Source: Scybalousia_A sp963540815
Lineage (GTDB): Bacteria; Bacteroidota; Bacteroidia; Bacteroidales; P3
NCBI GenBank assembly: GCA_963540815.1
Contig: CAUTQY010000002.1
Coordinates: 62,001-126,000 of the forward strand
Reading direction: 5' to 3'
Length of the DNA: 64,000 bases
The notes under the pieces were generated by a model, which did no database searches, had not been told where the DNA came from, and saw nothing but the letters and a program-made list of their open reading frames with translations. The position numbers and the translations under genes were made by a program. This document shows, in pieces, positions 6,412 through 16,199 of the stretch; position 1 is the first letter of the stretch, and each line of letters opens with the position of its first letter.

Positions 6412-9030
6412 CTAATATGTTAATCTGTTTCTAAAATCATTACGTTTTTCATATTTCAAATCTTGCAACATACTTGCCTTAACGGATATACCAAAACTCC
6501 AACCCTGTCTGGGACCAAAAGGTACCCAATTCATACGTAATTCCCAGCAGTGCAAATCTCTGTAAAAATCCAAACTTGTGTAGGTATAGTCTTTGTTAAC
6601 AAAGTCGTAACCGGTATTAAAACCTACTTTCCACTTGTCTGTGGCGTTAATTGTACCCGACACTGAAATTGTTGCCGATTCGTTGGTCTCATATCCTGCC
6701 AAAGCAACAATATAAGAAGACAAGCGAGAATAGTGAACGGAAAACGTAAGGTCCCAAGGTATGGAAAAATCTACTATGTCAGGCAAAATTTCATTATTGT
6801 TAATAAAAGGAGAATATGCAAGTTCGGTTGGAGCAACTCTATCTTTGATATCATTATTGTCTTTGTTTTTTTTATTCAGATGCCAAGAAAGGGAAAGCGT
6901 CCATTGAGCCGACTGTTTTTGAAAAAGTTTTTTATTTTTTGTCCATAAAAACTCTTTGGTTATTCTGTTATTGCTATCTAAGGCGTATTGCGTATAGGAA
7001 GCCGAATAATTGATTACAATTTTTTCCAAAAGTGTGGTTCGGGCAGACAATCTCAAAGGTTGCCAATTACAAGTATCTTTTGACAAATCGTAGCCTGTAG
7101 AAAGCGAAAAGTTTTCCAAAAGTTTTAGTTTCTTTGTACCCGTAAGAGTATCCGAATTATCCTTTACTTTCATTTCCAAAGAGTTATTCAACGTAAGGGT
7201 TATCAAACCGGATTTGCCATTAGGCACAGAACCATAAACACCGTCTTCGGTTTTGGAGTAATAAACTTTTTTTCCTTCCTTGTCTACATAAAAATCGTAG
7301 AAACCAAGCGAAGGGTTGGAAAAATTGGGAGTAAAACTAAATGACAACACAGGATTAAAAACATGTCTTATCGCTTTGATATAACCTTTTTTGAAAGAGA
7401 ACATTCCGTATACTCTTGTATTCAAATCGGAAGAAAAAGATACGTCTCTGTTTGTAATAAACCCATAGATAGTGTCCTTATCTATTAGGTCAGTTGCGGG
7501 ATTATAAGCCTTGTGTGTGGATTTCAAATACCAACGAGCATTATAACTCACGGCATTTGTCCAATTCAAATACTTGAATATCTTTGTACTATGTTGTATT
7601 GGTATATAATGTTTTATTCCGTTATTCATTTTGTTGAACCAATCGTCTTTGAAAAGCAAAGAATCGTAAGTCCGTATTTGATTGATAAGATTCATACGGT
7701 ATGATATTGTTATATCTTCGTACCAACGCATCTTGCCTTTTGTTTTTTTTCGTTTGAAAAGGTGAAATTGCGAAGAAGACAAAGCCAAAGATGGCAAGTC
7801 CAAACTTATGTATTTGGTATTGACATTATAACTTTCGCCCAGATTTACCGAAAGATTCCAATTATCACCGAATTTGTTAGAAAAGGCTATGGAGGACGTT
7901 GTTGTGTTGGTCAGATAGTCTGAAAGAGAAGTCGTATATTGATTGTATTTGCTACTGACAAGATTGACGTTTGCAGAAAAAGTTCTATAAGGATGAGCCT
8001 TAGAGTCTTGAGTATGTGTCCATTGCAATTTGAAATCCCTTTGAGACGACCAAGAAGATGTATTTTTTATACCCGAATGATTTTCTTCCAATCGCAAAAG
8101 TATTTTGCCGGAGTACCTGTATCGTTTTACATAATTTGACTGCAAATCCGCAGCGTAGGACAGGTTGGTATATATATCGCCCCTTGCTGCAAGGTCTATG
8201 TAGTCATTGATAGCAAAGTACCAACCCAAGTTTCTTAAATAATAACCTCTGTTACTTGCATGTCCGTAGGTAGGCATCAACAAGCCCGACTTCTGTTCGC
8301 TTGTTATGGGGAAAAAACCGAAAGGAAGCGCCAAAGGAAGAGGAATATCCGCTATGGATAGCCATGTTGCTCCGGTAACTATTTTGTCTTGCAGTTTTAT
8401 TTCGGCTTTGTTGAAGTTTATACCAAAATGGGGGCGGTCCTCGTCGTCACAAGTGGTAAACATTCCCTTTTTGACAAACATTGTAGAATCGTTTATTTTC
8501 TTTATTTTTTCTCCGTGCAGGTAACCCTCCTGTTCTTTGGTAAACATATTAAAGATAAGCCCCTTTTCCGAATCAAAATTATATCTCAGTTGCTTACTAT
8601 TATATTCGTCCGTCCCATCTTTGAATACAGGGTATTGTGTATTTTCGTTTAAAGAATCCTTTATAGGCATAGCCCAAAGAGTGGAAGAATCAAAATCAAG
8701 GGCAATAAAACCTGAGGTTAAATCTATTTTTTTTTGTCTGACGTTTGCATTATTGTATAAAAATACGCGTGAGGAATCTATGTCAAAACTTATTGAATCG
8801 CTTGCCGAATATGTAACCCTGTCTTTTATCGCATTTCTACTTTTTTGGTAGGAGGATATGGTATCGGATTGGGTGCTTATGGTGTCCTGCAGATTGGAAA
8901 TCGTGTTTGTATCCGACTCTGCAAAATCAAGTCTTGGATTATCTCTTTTATATTCGTTTGATTTTGCGCAAAAACATAGTAGAGTCAGTAGTACAAAACA
9001 ATAAATATTTGTATATTTTCGTTTTTCCAA
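6412..9030 (-). CDS. lptD: LPS-assembly protein LptD (Bacteroidetes type)
   Basis: The 872-residue outer-membrane protein probably inserts lipopolysaccharide into the outer leaflet. An N-terminal signal (hydrophobic residues 9-22) is followed by a Ser/Asp-rich linker, an OstA/LptA-like beta-jellyroll at about 65-220 (SISFDIDSSRVFLYNNANV, then MPIKDS), and a long C-terminal beta-barrel region full of alternating aromatic strands and Asn/Thr turns ending near ...NRLTY. The segment PLALPFGFFPI is typical of the junction between the two domains. Length agrees with Bacteroidetes homologues. It is transcribed divergently from amiC, with overlapping promoter motifs between them. Confidence 0.85.
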   Translation of the reverse strand: MEKRKYTNIYCFVLLTLLCFCAKSNEYKRDNPRLDFAESDTNTISNLQDTISTQSDTISSYQKSRNAIKDRVTYSASDSISFDIDSSRVFLYNNANVRQKKIDLTSGFIALDFDSSTLWAMPIKDSLNENTQYPVFKDGTDEYNSKQLRYNFDSEKGLIFNMFTKEQEGYLHGEKIKKINDSTMFVKKGMFTTCDDEDRPHFGINFNKAEIKLQDKIVTGATWLSIADIPLPLALPFGFFPITSEQKSGLLMPTYGHASNRGYYLRNLGWYFAINDYIDLAARGDIYTNLSYAADLQSNYVKRYRYSGKILLRLEENHSGIKNTSSWSSQRDFKLQWTHTQDSKAHPYRTFSANVNLVSSKYNQYTTSLSDYLTNTTTSSIAFSNKFGDNWNLSVNLGESYNVNTKYISLDLPSLALSSSQFHLFKRKKTKGKMRWYEDITISYRMNLINQIRTYDSLLFKDDWFNKMNNGIKHYIPIQHSTKIFKYLNWTNAVSYNARWYLKSTHKAYNPATDLIDKDTIYGFITNRDVSFSSDLNTRVYGMFSFKKGYIKAIRHVFNPVLSFSFTPNFSNPSLGFYDFYVDKEGKKVYYSKTEDGVYGSVPNGKSGLITLTLNNSLEMKVKDNSDTLTGTKKLKLLENFSLSTGYDLSKDTCNWQPLRLSARTTLLEKIVINYSASYTQYALDSNNRITKEFLWTKNKKLFQKQSAQWTLSLSWHLNKKNKDNNDIKDRVAPTELAYSPFINNNEILPDIVDFSIPWDLTFSVHYSRLSSYIVALAGYETNESATISVSGTINATDKWKVGFNTGYDFVNKDYTYTSLDFYRDLHCWELRMNWVPFGPRQGWSFGISVKASMLQDLKYEKRNDFRNRLTY

Positions 9031-9061
9031 TTTGCTATATCAATTAAAAACCTTAACTTTG
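9031..9061 (+). promoter_or_regulatory. amiC promoter, -33 and -7
   Basis: TTTG at 9031-9034 and TAACTTTG at 9054-9061 are separated by 19 bp, a full match to the Bacteroidetes sigma consensus TTTG-N19-TAnnTTTG. The amidase ATG follows at 9110. Confidence 0.8.
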
Positions 9062-9073
9062 CCATTTAGTTTG

Positions 9074-9081
9074 CAAAGGTA
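9074..9081 (-). promoter_or_regulatory. lptD promoter -7 motif
   Basis: TACCTTTG on the minus strand lies 43 bp before the lptD ATG. It sits 13 bp from the divergent amiC -7 element, so the two promoters share about 80 bp. Confidence 0.65.
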
Positions 9082-9109
9082 ATATTTTTTTATATTTTAC
9101 GGAATAAAG

Positions 9110-10366
9110 ATGAGGGGAGAGAGAAACGGCTACAATGTTTTGTGTTTCTGTGTTTTTGTTTTATCTTGTTTTTTAGGACTATCTCAAACGGAATATACCA
9201 AGAATACACTTGATAAAGTTGTTATTGATGCAGGACACGGAGGCAACAAACCGGGAGCCATAGGAAGCAAATATAAAGAAAAGGATATTACTCTCTCGGT
9301 TGCCATAAAATTAGGTACTCTTATCAATGAAAATCTTAGAAGCGTAAGGGTCTATTATACCCGAGTGATAGACCAAGATGTGGATTTATACAAACGCTCT
9401 TCCATTGCCAACAAAATAAACGCTGACCTTTTTATTTCCATACATTGCAACTCAGCCACAAAAAAAAATGCGGCAGGAACGGAAACTTTTGCTATGGGAT
9501 TGGGCAAAACGGAAAGTAATTTGGAGGTTGCAAAAAAAGAAAACGCCGAGATACTCACCGAAAAAGGTTCCTTGGAAAACTATCAAGGCTTTGACCTTAA
9601 CTCTCCCGAAGGAGATATTCTAATGTCTTTATATCAAAATGCTTACTTGCAAAGTTCTTTGGATTTTGCCGCGAAAATCCAAAATCAATACTCTCAAAAT
9701 ACTCCCATGAAATCAAGAGGTGTTCATCAAGCCAATTTTGTTGTTCTGTGGAAGGCGGCCATGCCGGCAATACTCACTGAGATAGGGTTTATTTCCAATA
9801 CAAAAGAAGAAGAATATATGGGCTCGGAGTATGGTCAATGGGTAATTGCGAGTTGTATTTTTAGGGCAATTTGCGAGTACAGAAACAAGGTTGATAACCT
9901 TTCGGAAAAAATACTTTCCGTTGAGGAACTCATACCCAAAGAGGTTAGACAAAGAGAAGCAATAAGAAAACAAAATGAACTAATAGAACAACAACGCAGA
10001 GCGGAAGAGCAAAGACTATTGGCAGAACAACAGAAAGAGAAACAACAAACGGAAGAACTAAATAAAGAAAAGAACGAACAAGAACGGAACAATGGCACGG
10101 AACTAATTTATAGAATACAATTTCTTTCTTCTCCCAATCAGTTAAAAAATGATGATTCGCGTTTGCAGGGTTTGGACGATGTTTTTAGTTATTCCGAAAA
10201 AGGAGCATGGAAATACACAGCCGGTATTTTTGCTACAAGTCAAGAGGCTTTGGATTACCAAAAACAAGTTAGAGAAAAATATGCCGATGCTTTCATTGTA
10301 GCCTTTTACAACGGTAAAAGAGTTTCTATGGTAGAAGCCAAAAGACTTTCTTTACAAAACAAATAA
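9110..10366 (+). CDS. amiC: N-acetylmuramoyl-L-alanine amidase with SPOR-like C-terminus
   Basis: The 418-residue protein is a zinc amidase (Amidase_3) that cleaves the stem peptide from peptidoglycan, probably during daughter-cell separation. A signal sequence (about 8-25) precedes VVIDAGHGG (zinc His near 43), KEKDI (zinc Glu near 57), SIHCNS (zinc His) and LTEIGFISN (catalytic Glu). A long Glu/Gln-rich coiled linker follows (about 275-330), then a region beginning LIYRIQFLSS that looks like a SPOR septal-peptidoglycan-binding domain. It is followed 36 bp later by an MCE gene, probably in one operon. Confidence 0.88.
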   Translation: MRGERNGYNVLCFCVFVLSCFLGLSQTEYTKNTLDKVVIDAGHGGNKPGAIGSKYKEKDITLSVAIKLGTLINENLRSVRVYYTRVIDQDVDLYKRSSIANKINADLFISIHCNSATKKNAAGTETFAMGLGKTESNLEVAKKENAEILTEKGSLENYQGFDLNSPEGDILMSLYQNAYLQSSLDFAAKIQNQYSQNTPMKSRGVHQANFVVLWKAAMPAILTEIGFISNTKEEEYMGSEYGQWVIASCIFRAICEYRNKVDNLSEKILSVEELIPKEVRQREAIRKQNELIEQQRRAEEQRLLAEQQKEKQQTEELNKEKNEQERNNGTELIYRIQFLSSPNQLKNDDSRLQGLDDVFSYSEKGAWKYTAGIFATSQEALDYQKQVREKYADAFIVAFYNGKRVSMVEAKRLSLQNK

Positions 10367-10402
10367 GATTTTACTAATAATTAATAAATTGAAAAATAAC
10401 TA

Positions 10403-11338
10403 ATGAAACTTAGAAACGAATACCAAATAGGTCTTACCGTACTGATAACTTTTATAGTGCTTATCTTGGGCATTAATTTTCTTAAAGGGAAGTCTGTTTT
10501 CTCCGGACAAAAAACATATTATGCCGTTTATGACGATGTAACCGGCATGCACGAAAGTTCATACATATACATAAATGGTATGAAAGTGGGGCACGTTGTT
10601 AAAATATCTTCCATGGATAAAAAAAATAGTCGGTTTCTTATAGAACTTTCCGTATCAAAGAAAATAGAAATACCGCAGGATAGTCGCTTAACTCTTTTTT
10701 CAACGGGAATTATGGGAGGGCAAGCTCTTAGAATAGATTTGGGACAATCAAATACTCTCTTGCAGGCAAAAGATACTATGCAAGGAGGCTCGGAACAAGG
10801 AATGGTGGAACAAATTGCTCCGATATCGGAAAATCTTTCTTCCATCCTAAAACGTATAGACACCTTAACTTATACTCTAAATCGTACAATAGACCATAAG
10901 GCGCAGGAAAACATACAAATAACCCTTAAAAATATAAATCAAATATCCGCAAGACTTAACAATATAGCCTCAAATGTGAATAATCTCGTAGATAAGGATA
11001 AAGAAAAGTTAAATAGTATTGTTACCAATGTGAAAGAAATAACTCAAAATCTTGCAAATAACAATCAAGCAATAACCAATGTTATTTCTCGTTTTGATAA
11101 AATTTCCTCAGAAGTGGAAAAACAAAATATAGGTTCTACTCTTGCAAGTGTAAAATCCTCTTTGGAAAATATAAATTTAATGTTAAATAAAATAGAAAGA
11201 GGGGAAGGTAATATAGGGCTTCTGTTATCGGATGAGAGTCTCTATAAAAGCATTACCAACGCAGCCAAAGACTTGGACGAATTGATTTTGGATTTGAAAA
11301 AGAACCCAAAGAAATACATAAACGTTTCCGTATTCTAA
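10403..11338 (+). CDS. MCE/MlaD-family lipid-transport protein
   Basis: This encodes 311 residues. One N-terminal membrane helix (YQIGLTVLITFIVLILGINFL) is followed by an MCE domain at about 38-110 with the typical YDDVTGM...INGMKVGHV segment, then a long amphipathic alpha-helical tail rich in Asn, Ile and Lys. MlaD-like proteins form rings that pass phospholipids between inner and outer membrane and usually work with an MlaE permease and MlaF ATPase, but those partners are not in this window. In Bacteroidetes the MCE gene is often found after an amidase, as here. Confidence 0.85.
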   Translation: MKLRNEYQIGLTVLITFIVLILGINFLKGKSVFSGQKTYYAVYDDVTGMHESSYIYINGMKVGHVVKISSMDKKNSRFLIELSVSKKIEIPQDSRLTLFSTGIMGGQALRIDLGQSNTLLQAKDTMQGGSEQGMVEQIAPISENLSSILKRIDTLTYTLNRTIDHKAQENIQITLKNINQISARLNNIASNVNNLVDKDKEKLNSIVTNVKEITQNLANNNQAITNVISRFDKISSEVEKQNIGSTLASVKSSLENINLMLNKIERGEGNIGLLLSDESLYKSITNAAKDLDELILDLKKNPKKYINVSVF

Positions 11339-11425
11339 AAATATTTTGTGTCAATATTTTACTTTTACCGTCGCTAAACTCTGTCAAAAGTCATAGCCAT
11401 GACAAGCTATTTTTTGCAGTACATG

Positions 11426-11613
11426 TTAACCCTTTTCGTCATTGCAAGCAACCTCGTTGAGTAGCAAACCATTCCTTAATTATCTATTGTCCTCCGCGTC
11501 CGTCCTTACGAGCCAAATAAGAGTGTCATTGCTTTACTGCGTTCGCAATGACGCGAAAGGAAGGTTTGCAAGAGCGAATGGTGACGAGTTTGCGTAATGA
11601 CAAAAAGGGTTAA
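11426..11613. mobile_element. MITE-like element with 20-bp terminal inverted repeats, copy B
   Basis: TTAACCCTTTTCGTCATTGC (11426-11445) and the reverse complement of 11594-11613 (TTAACCCTTTTTGTCATTAC) agree at 18 of 20 positions. The 188-bp unit has no ORF and contains motifs shared with the other intergenic repeats (GCGTCCGTCCTTACGAG; TTGCTTTACTGCGTTCGCAATGACG). It fills the recG-MCE gap. No target-site duplication could be confirmed by eye. Confidence 0.6.
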
Positions 11614-11680
11614 TATAACAAGGAGGCACTTACCTTACTATGACTAAATAAAGTAACCAATGAAAGCGGGGATGTTTTGA

Positions 11681-13789
11681 TTATGAAATTTGGGAGTAAT
11701 CGGTTACAGGGTGTTTTTCTTTTAAATAATCTAAAATAAGAGTATTTTCCTTATCCGTAAAGGTAGGGTCTTTTTCAAAAACGGATTTGGCAAAATCGCG
11801 ACTGCGTCTGACAACATGCTCGTCTTTTATAATATCTGCTATTTTAAGTTCTAGGACTCCGCTCTGTTGTGTCCCTGCAATATTACCGGGACCTCTCATT
11901 TTCAAATCCTCTTGAGCCAAAACGAATCCGTCATTTGTTTGACACATTATTTCTATTTTGTGTTTAGCCTCCTTTGAGAGTTTATCTTTGCTTCTTAGGA
12001 TACAATAACTTTGCTCTGCCCCCCGCCCTACTCTTCCTCTTAATTGGTGCATTTGACTAAGACCGAAACGCTCACTGTTTTCTATTATCATAACAGTAGC
12101 GTTGCTAACATCTACACCAACCTCTATAACCGTAGTTGCTACCATTATTTGTGTCTCGCCTTTTGCAAACCGTTGCATTTCATAGTCTTTGTCTGCTTGT
12201 TTCATCTGTCCGTGGACAATACTTATTTGATATTTGGGTTGAGGAAACTCTCTTGCCATACTCTCATACCCGTCCATCAAATCCTTTAGGTCCAATGTTT
12301 CGTTTTCGTTTATCAACGGATAGACAACATATATTTGCCTGCCTGCCTCTATCTGTCTGCGCATAAAGGCAAACATTCTAAGAATATCTCTATCAAATAA
12401 ATGTATGGTCTTAACAGGCTTTCTGTCGGGAGGTAACTCATCTATTATGGAATAATCCAAATCTCCGTAAGCCGTCATTGCCAAAGTTCTCGGTATAGGC
12501 GTTGCTGTCATAACTAAGACATGCGGAGGTTTTTCTTTGTTTTTTTTCCACATACGACTCCTTTGTTCCACACCAAATCTGTGTTGCTCGTCTATAACAA
12601 CAAATCCAAGATTATGAAATACTACGCTATCTTCCAAAATAGCATGAGTACCAACAAGTATATCTATACTTCCCTCCGCAAGATTTGAAAGGATATTTTT
12701 TCTTGCCTTACCCTTTACACTTCCTTGCAAAAGGGCTACATTGATATTTAGCCCTCGTAGAAATTTATTAATATTGTTGTAGTGTTGCACGGCTAGTATT
12801 TCAGTAGGAGCCAATAAAGAGGCTTGGAATCCGTTATCCAAAGCTATTAACATACACATAAGAGCAACAAGGGTTTTGCCCGAACCGACATCTCCTTGTA
12901 GGAGTCTATTCATTTGATGAGTACTACGCATATCGTTGCGTATTTTTTTTATGACCCTTTTTTGAGCGTTGGTAAGAGTAAAAGGAAGGTTATTATTATA
13001 AAAATCGTTAAAATTCTTCCCCACTTTTGAGAATACAAAGCCCTCACTCTTGCTTAGTCTCCTTCCTTTTTCGTAAAAATGACCTATTTGCAAAAGAAAT
13101 AATTCCTCAAATTTTAGTCTGTATTTGGCCTTGGCAAGTTTTTCCGTACAAGAGGGAAAGTGTATTTCCGTAAGTGACTGATATAAGGGCATAAGATTAT
13201 TTAACCTCAACACATAGGAAGGGAGTGTTTCCTTAATTTTATCTTCTATTTCCAAGAGTAAAACTTTTATCAATTTACCCATACTTTTAGAAGTAAGGAA
13301 ACTTTTTTTCATTTTCTCGGAAGTGTGATAGATGGGAGAAAATTTTTCCTTTATGGCTTCTTGTTCATACATTAAGGCTTCTTCTATTTCGGGGTGTATA
13401 AAAGAGTAGGAATTTTTAAACAAAGAAGGCTTACCGAAAATTACGTATTCTTTGCCACCCTTGATTTTCTTGTCTATCCAATTCAATCCTTTAAAAAAAA
13501 TAATATCTATCCTTCCCGTAGGGTCTTCCAAAGTATAGATTAGTCTTTGATTTCTCGGTCCTCCCAATATTTTTTTTGCACATATAATACCTTTTATTTG
13601 TACATAAACGTCCTCGGAAGATATTTGATTTATACACAGGTATTGACTTTTATCCACATATCTGAACGGGAAATAATATAATAAGTCCCTCCATGTATTA
13701 AGATTCAATTCTTTTTTTAATACGGAGGCTCGTCTTTCTCCCATTCCTTTAAGATACATCAAATCGGTATCCAACAGATTCTCTCCCAT
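11681..13789 (-). CDS. recG: ATP-dependent DNA helicase RecG
   Basis: The 702-residue branch-migration helicase remodels stalled replication forks and Holliday junctions. The N-terminal wedge/OB domain (about 1-240) leads into the helicase core: Walker A GDVGSGKT, motif II DEQHRFG, motif III TATPIPRTLA, then the second RecA-like lobe with TTVIEVGVDV and HQLRGRVGRG. The C-terminal TRG region follows (QEDLKMRGPGNIAGTQQSG). Length is normal for RecG. It has its own promoter motif (13813-13820) and no partner genes. Cytoplasmic. Confidence 0.95.
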   Translation of the reverse strand: MGENLLDTDLMYLKGMGERRASVLKKELNLNTWRDLLYYFPFRYVDKSQYLCINQISSEDVYVQIKGIICAKKILGGPRNQRLIYTLEDPTGRIDIIFFKGLNWIDKKIKGGKEYVIFGKPSLFKNSYSFIHPEIEEALMYEQEAIKEKFSPIYHTSEKMKKSFLTSKSMGKLIKVLLLEIEDKIKETLPSYVLRLNNLMPLYQSLTEIHFPSCTEKLAKAKYRLKFEELFLLQIGHFYEKGRRLSKSEGFVFSKVGKNFNDFYNNNLPFTLTNAQKRVIKKIRNDMRSTHQMNRLLQGDVGSGKTLVALMCMLIALDNGFQASLLAPTEILAVQHYNNINKFLRGLNINVALLQGSVKGKARKNILSNLAEGSIDILVGTHAILEDSVVFHNLGFVVIDEQHRFGVEQRSRMWKKNKEKPPHVLVMTATPIPRTLAMTAYGDLDYSIIDELPPDRKPVKTIHLFDRDILRMFAFMRRQIEAGRQIYVVYPLINENETLDLKDLMDGYESMAREFPQPKYQISIVHGQMKQADKDYEMQRFAKGETQIMVATTVIEVGVDVSNATVMIIENSERFGLSQMHQLRGRVGRGAEQSYCILRSKDKLSKEAKHKIEIMCQTNDGFVLAQEDLKMRGPGNIAGTQQSGVLELKIADIIKDEHVVRRSRDFAKSVFEKDPTFTDKENTLILDYLKEKHPVTDYSQIS

Positions 13790-13812
13790 ATCTTATTTGT
13801 ATAAATCTGTTG

Positions 13813-13820
13813 CAAAGATA
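13813..13820 (-). promoter_or_regulatory. recG promoter -7 motif
   Basis: TATCTTTG on the minus strand, 24 bp before the recG ATG, matches TAnnTTTG. Confidence 0.6.
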
Positions 13821-13930
13821 GTTAAATTTCTCTTACATTTATTGTTTCTCTTGCCCCGAATACATAATATACTACATTGCCATAATCGTGTGATAAACTT
13901 TATTGACAAAATTCTTATAGTCATTTAATA

Positions 13931-14580
13931 TTACAGTACTTTCAAAATCTTTATTTGAACGGGAGCATCAACTATCTCTAATTTTTTCTTATAAAAATTT
14001 AAGTACGCTTTCTTATTCTTTACTTCCCCACAATCTTCTGTCAAGTATACAACATATAGTAAGGTTTTATTGGGAGTGTGCATAAATTGTGCTGTATTAT
14101 CTTTTGAAAGAGTAACATATTTTTCAATATTGTGTGCTGAAAAAGTTTCCCAACCAGTAATCTCTTTTTTGCTATTGTAGTGAGGAATCTTATCTAAAAT
14201 TATAAATATTTGAAAATAAGGTAAACTTGTACTTCTGATATTAGCCGTTTCGCCAAGCATATTTTCAAAATAATTATTAGAATTTTGTAAATAATTTTAC
14301 ATAACAAACTTGACACCAATACCCGCAACAGGTTCTGATTGTTTATTACAAATAGTTTTATCAACTTTCTTATTGTAATACCTTCCAGAAATCACACCTT
14401 CTTTATCATCTGCCGTACCCAACGATTTTACAGAATAATCCTTACCTAATTTTGTTTTGATATCTCAAGCAATAGCACTATGTAAGGGTAGTAATTTTTT
14501 ATTACTCCTTGATGTTCCACTATTTATAAATTCTTTAAAAGACTGTCTTATTATTTCCAAAACCTCTTGATTATTCATAT
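13931..14580 (-). pseudogene. probable type II restriction endonuclease, inactivated by two stops
   Basis: One frame runs from an ATG at 14580 (MNNQEVLEIIRQSFKEF) to the TAA at 13931 and would give about 216 residues, but it contains an in-frame TGA at 14465-14467 (LHSAIA-stop-DIKTK) and TAA at 14297-14299 (GVKFVM-stop-NYLQNSNN). The last 109 codons remain open. The pattern GRYYNKKVD...PVAGIGVKF followed by NNYFENMLGETANIR resembles type II restriction endonucleases, though I cannot name the subfamily or its site. It starts 12 bp after the end of a broken adenine methylase gene, as a restriction partner would. Confidence 0.65.
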
Positions 14581-14591
14581 TATCTATTAGA

Positions 14592-16004
14592 TTATATTTT
14601 GTTTAGGTGATAATTTAGATAGAGTTCCAAATCTTTGGAATTGAAAGTATAGTACCCTCCGCTTTTATAGTTTTTTAACACAGAAACATATTCCATAAAG
14701 GTGTCGTTTTCAACAATCTGACGTAAAGTGTCTTCTTTGACGGAAGTAAGTATATATAATCCGCTATACACACCTGCTCCGGCTGATACAAAATTGAGTT
14801 TTATAGAGGATTTATCTTTAACTATCGTATTTATGGCATACTTGTCTTTAAAAACATATCCTTCAAAGCTTGCGTTCTACCAAAATAACACCAATTTAAA
14901 TACTCCGTTTTTTCTTTCAAAAGTTCTTTCTTGTGGGCATCAAAATATTCTTTTACGGAAGGCTCCCTAAATAATTTATTTGCGGTATGGGTTGCCCGTT
15001 CTTGTCATAAGGATATAAGCAAGAGAACCATTTACCCGTAGAGGCTTTAATTATTGGAATAATAATAGAGGTTTGGGGTACGTTGCCAATAAAAACCTTA
15101 TCGTTAAGAGTGGCAAAACCGTTTTTTACTATGGCTTTTTTAGGATAATTGCCACTTCTTATAGACGAAGTTTTTGCAATTTATCGTGCCCTGCCAAGTA
15201 AAATTTATCTTCTATATCGATTTCCGTTAAGGATAATTTTTCTTTGAACACATTATTCAAATTTTCTTTATCAAAAGTATGATAAGAAAAGAAATTATCC
15301 TTTTTCTCTTTATCAAAAAGGGTTATATGTGTGTAGGCGGTTGCGTTAAAAGGTTGAAAATGTTCCAAATCTACCAGAGCCTTAAGATTGTAATTTGTTT
15401 TGATAAATTGACGTAGCTTTTTACCGGCAAGACTATTTAACCAAGAACTTGGTGTAATATAACAAAGTTTTCCTTTCTTGTTCAACATACGAAAACCCAA
15501 CTCATAGAAGACCAAAAACAAATCTGTCATACCACTACTTGCAAAAGAAAACCGTTTAATTTCTTTATATTTTTCGTTAAGGTTATGCACACGAACATAG
15601 GGAGGGTTGCCAACTACAAAATCCATTGCGCCGTCAAAATCATGTAAAGACAAACTATTTTCATTTCTTACATCCCATTTAACCTTATTTATTTGGTATT
15701 TACCGGCAATGATATTAAGATTTTCAATACAAGAATTGAAAGTTTCTTTCTCTATTTCCATACCATGTATGTAGGTTTCAAGCACTGACTTTATTTTTTC
15801 AATACCATATCCTAAAGAAAGAGCTTGTTTTATATACCTTTCTGTAATTTCTTTTAGAAAAGCTCCGTCTCCGCAACTATTATCCATAATATGTTTATTG
15901 AGAACAGACTCTCCTCTATAAGCACAAAAATCAAGCATATTACACACAATATATTGCGGAGTGAAAACCTGACCCGTATTTTTAACTAATGTGTTTTTAT
16001 TCAC
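14592..16004 (-). pseudogene. Eco57I-type adenine-specific DNA methyltransferase, frameshifted
   Basis: The first 281 codons are intact: motif I NSCGDGAFL near residue 44 and motif IV NPPYV near 134 identify a gamma-class N6-adenine methyltransferase. The frame then stops at about 15159. Homologous target-recognition sequence continues in other frames: NGFATLNDKVFIGN and KASTGKWFSCLYPYDKNG to about 14960, EPSVKEYFDAHKKELL to about 14850, and KYAINTIVKDKSSIKLNFVS to a stop at 14592. That makes three frameshifts (near 15160, 14965 and 14850; the last in a T/A run). The protein would be about 470 residues if repaired. With the adjacent broken nuclease it forms a dead R-M system. Its promoter motif (16063-16070) is still present. 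Confidence 0.8.
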
Positions 16005-16062
16005 AAGTTATTACCTTTTATAGACAAAACATTATAACTCTATGTATTCACTAAATGGAATA

Positions 16063-16070
16063 CAAAGGTA
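16063..16070 (-). promoter_or_regulatory. -7 motif upstream of the broken methylase
   Basis: TACCTTTG on the minus strand, 59 bp before the methylase ATG. Confidence 0.5.
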
Positions 16071-16132
16071 TAAAAAACTTTTTATCTTAAAAAATAGTAT
16101 AAATCGGTATTGGTTTGATAGGTAACGGAAAA

Positions 16133-16171
16133 CAAAAAAAGGAGCAACCCATAAAAATAGGTTACTCCTTA
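16133..16171 (-). terminator. rny terminator
   Basis: On the minus strand AAGGAGTAACC pairs with GGGTTGCTCCTT around a loop of about 9 nt, followed by a T-run. It lies just past the rny stop at 16200. Confidence 0.75.
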
Positions 16172-16199
16172 CAAATTTATTTATATTATTTCTATTTTA

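Noticed and set aside
10528..10863. 111-codon frame antisense to the MCE gene
   Set aside because: It lies wholly within a strong coding gene on the other strand, with no promoter or family match.
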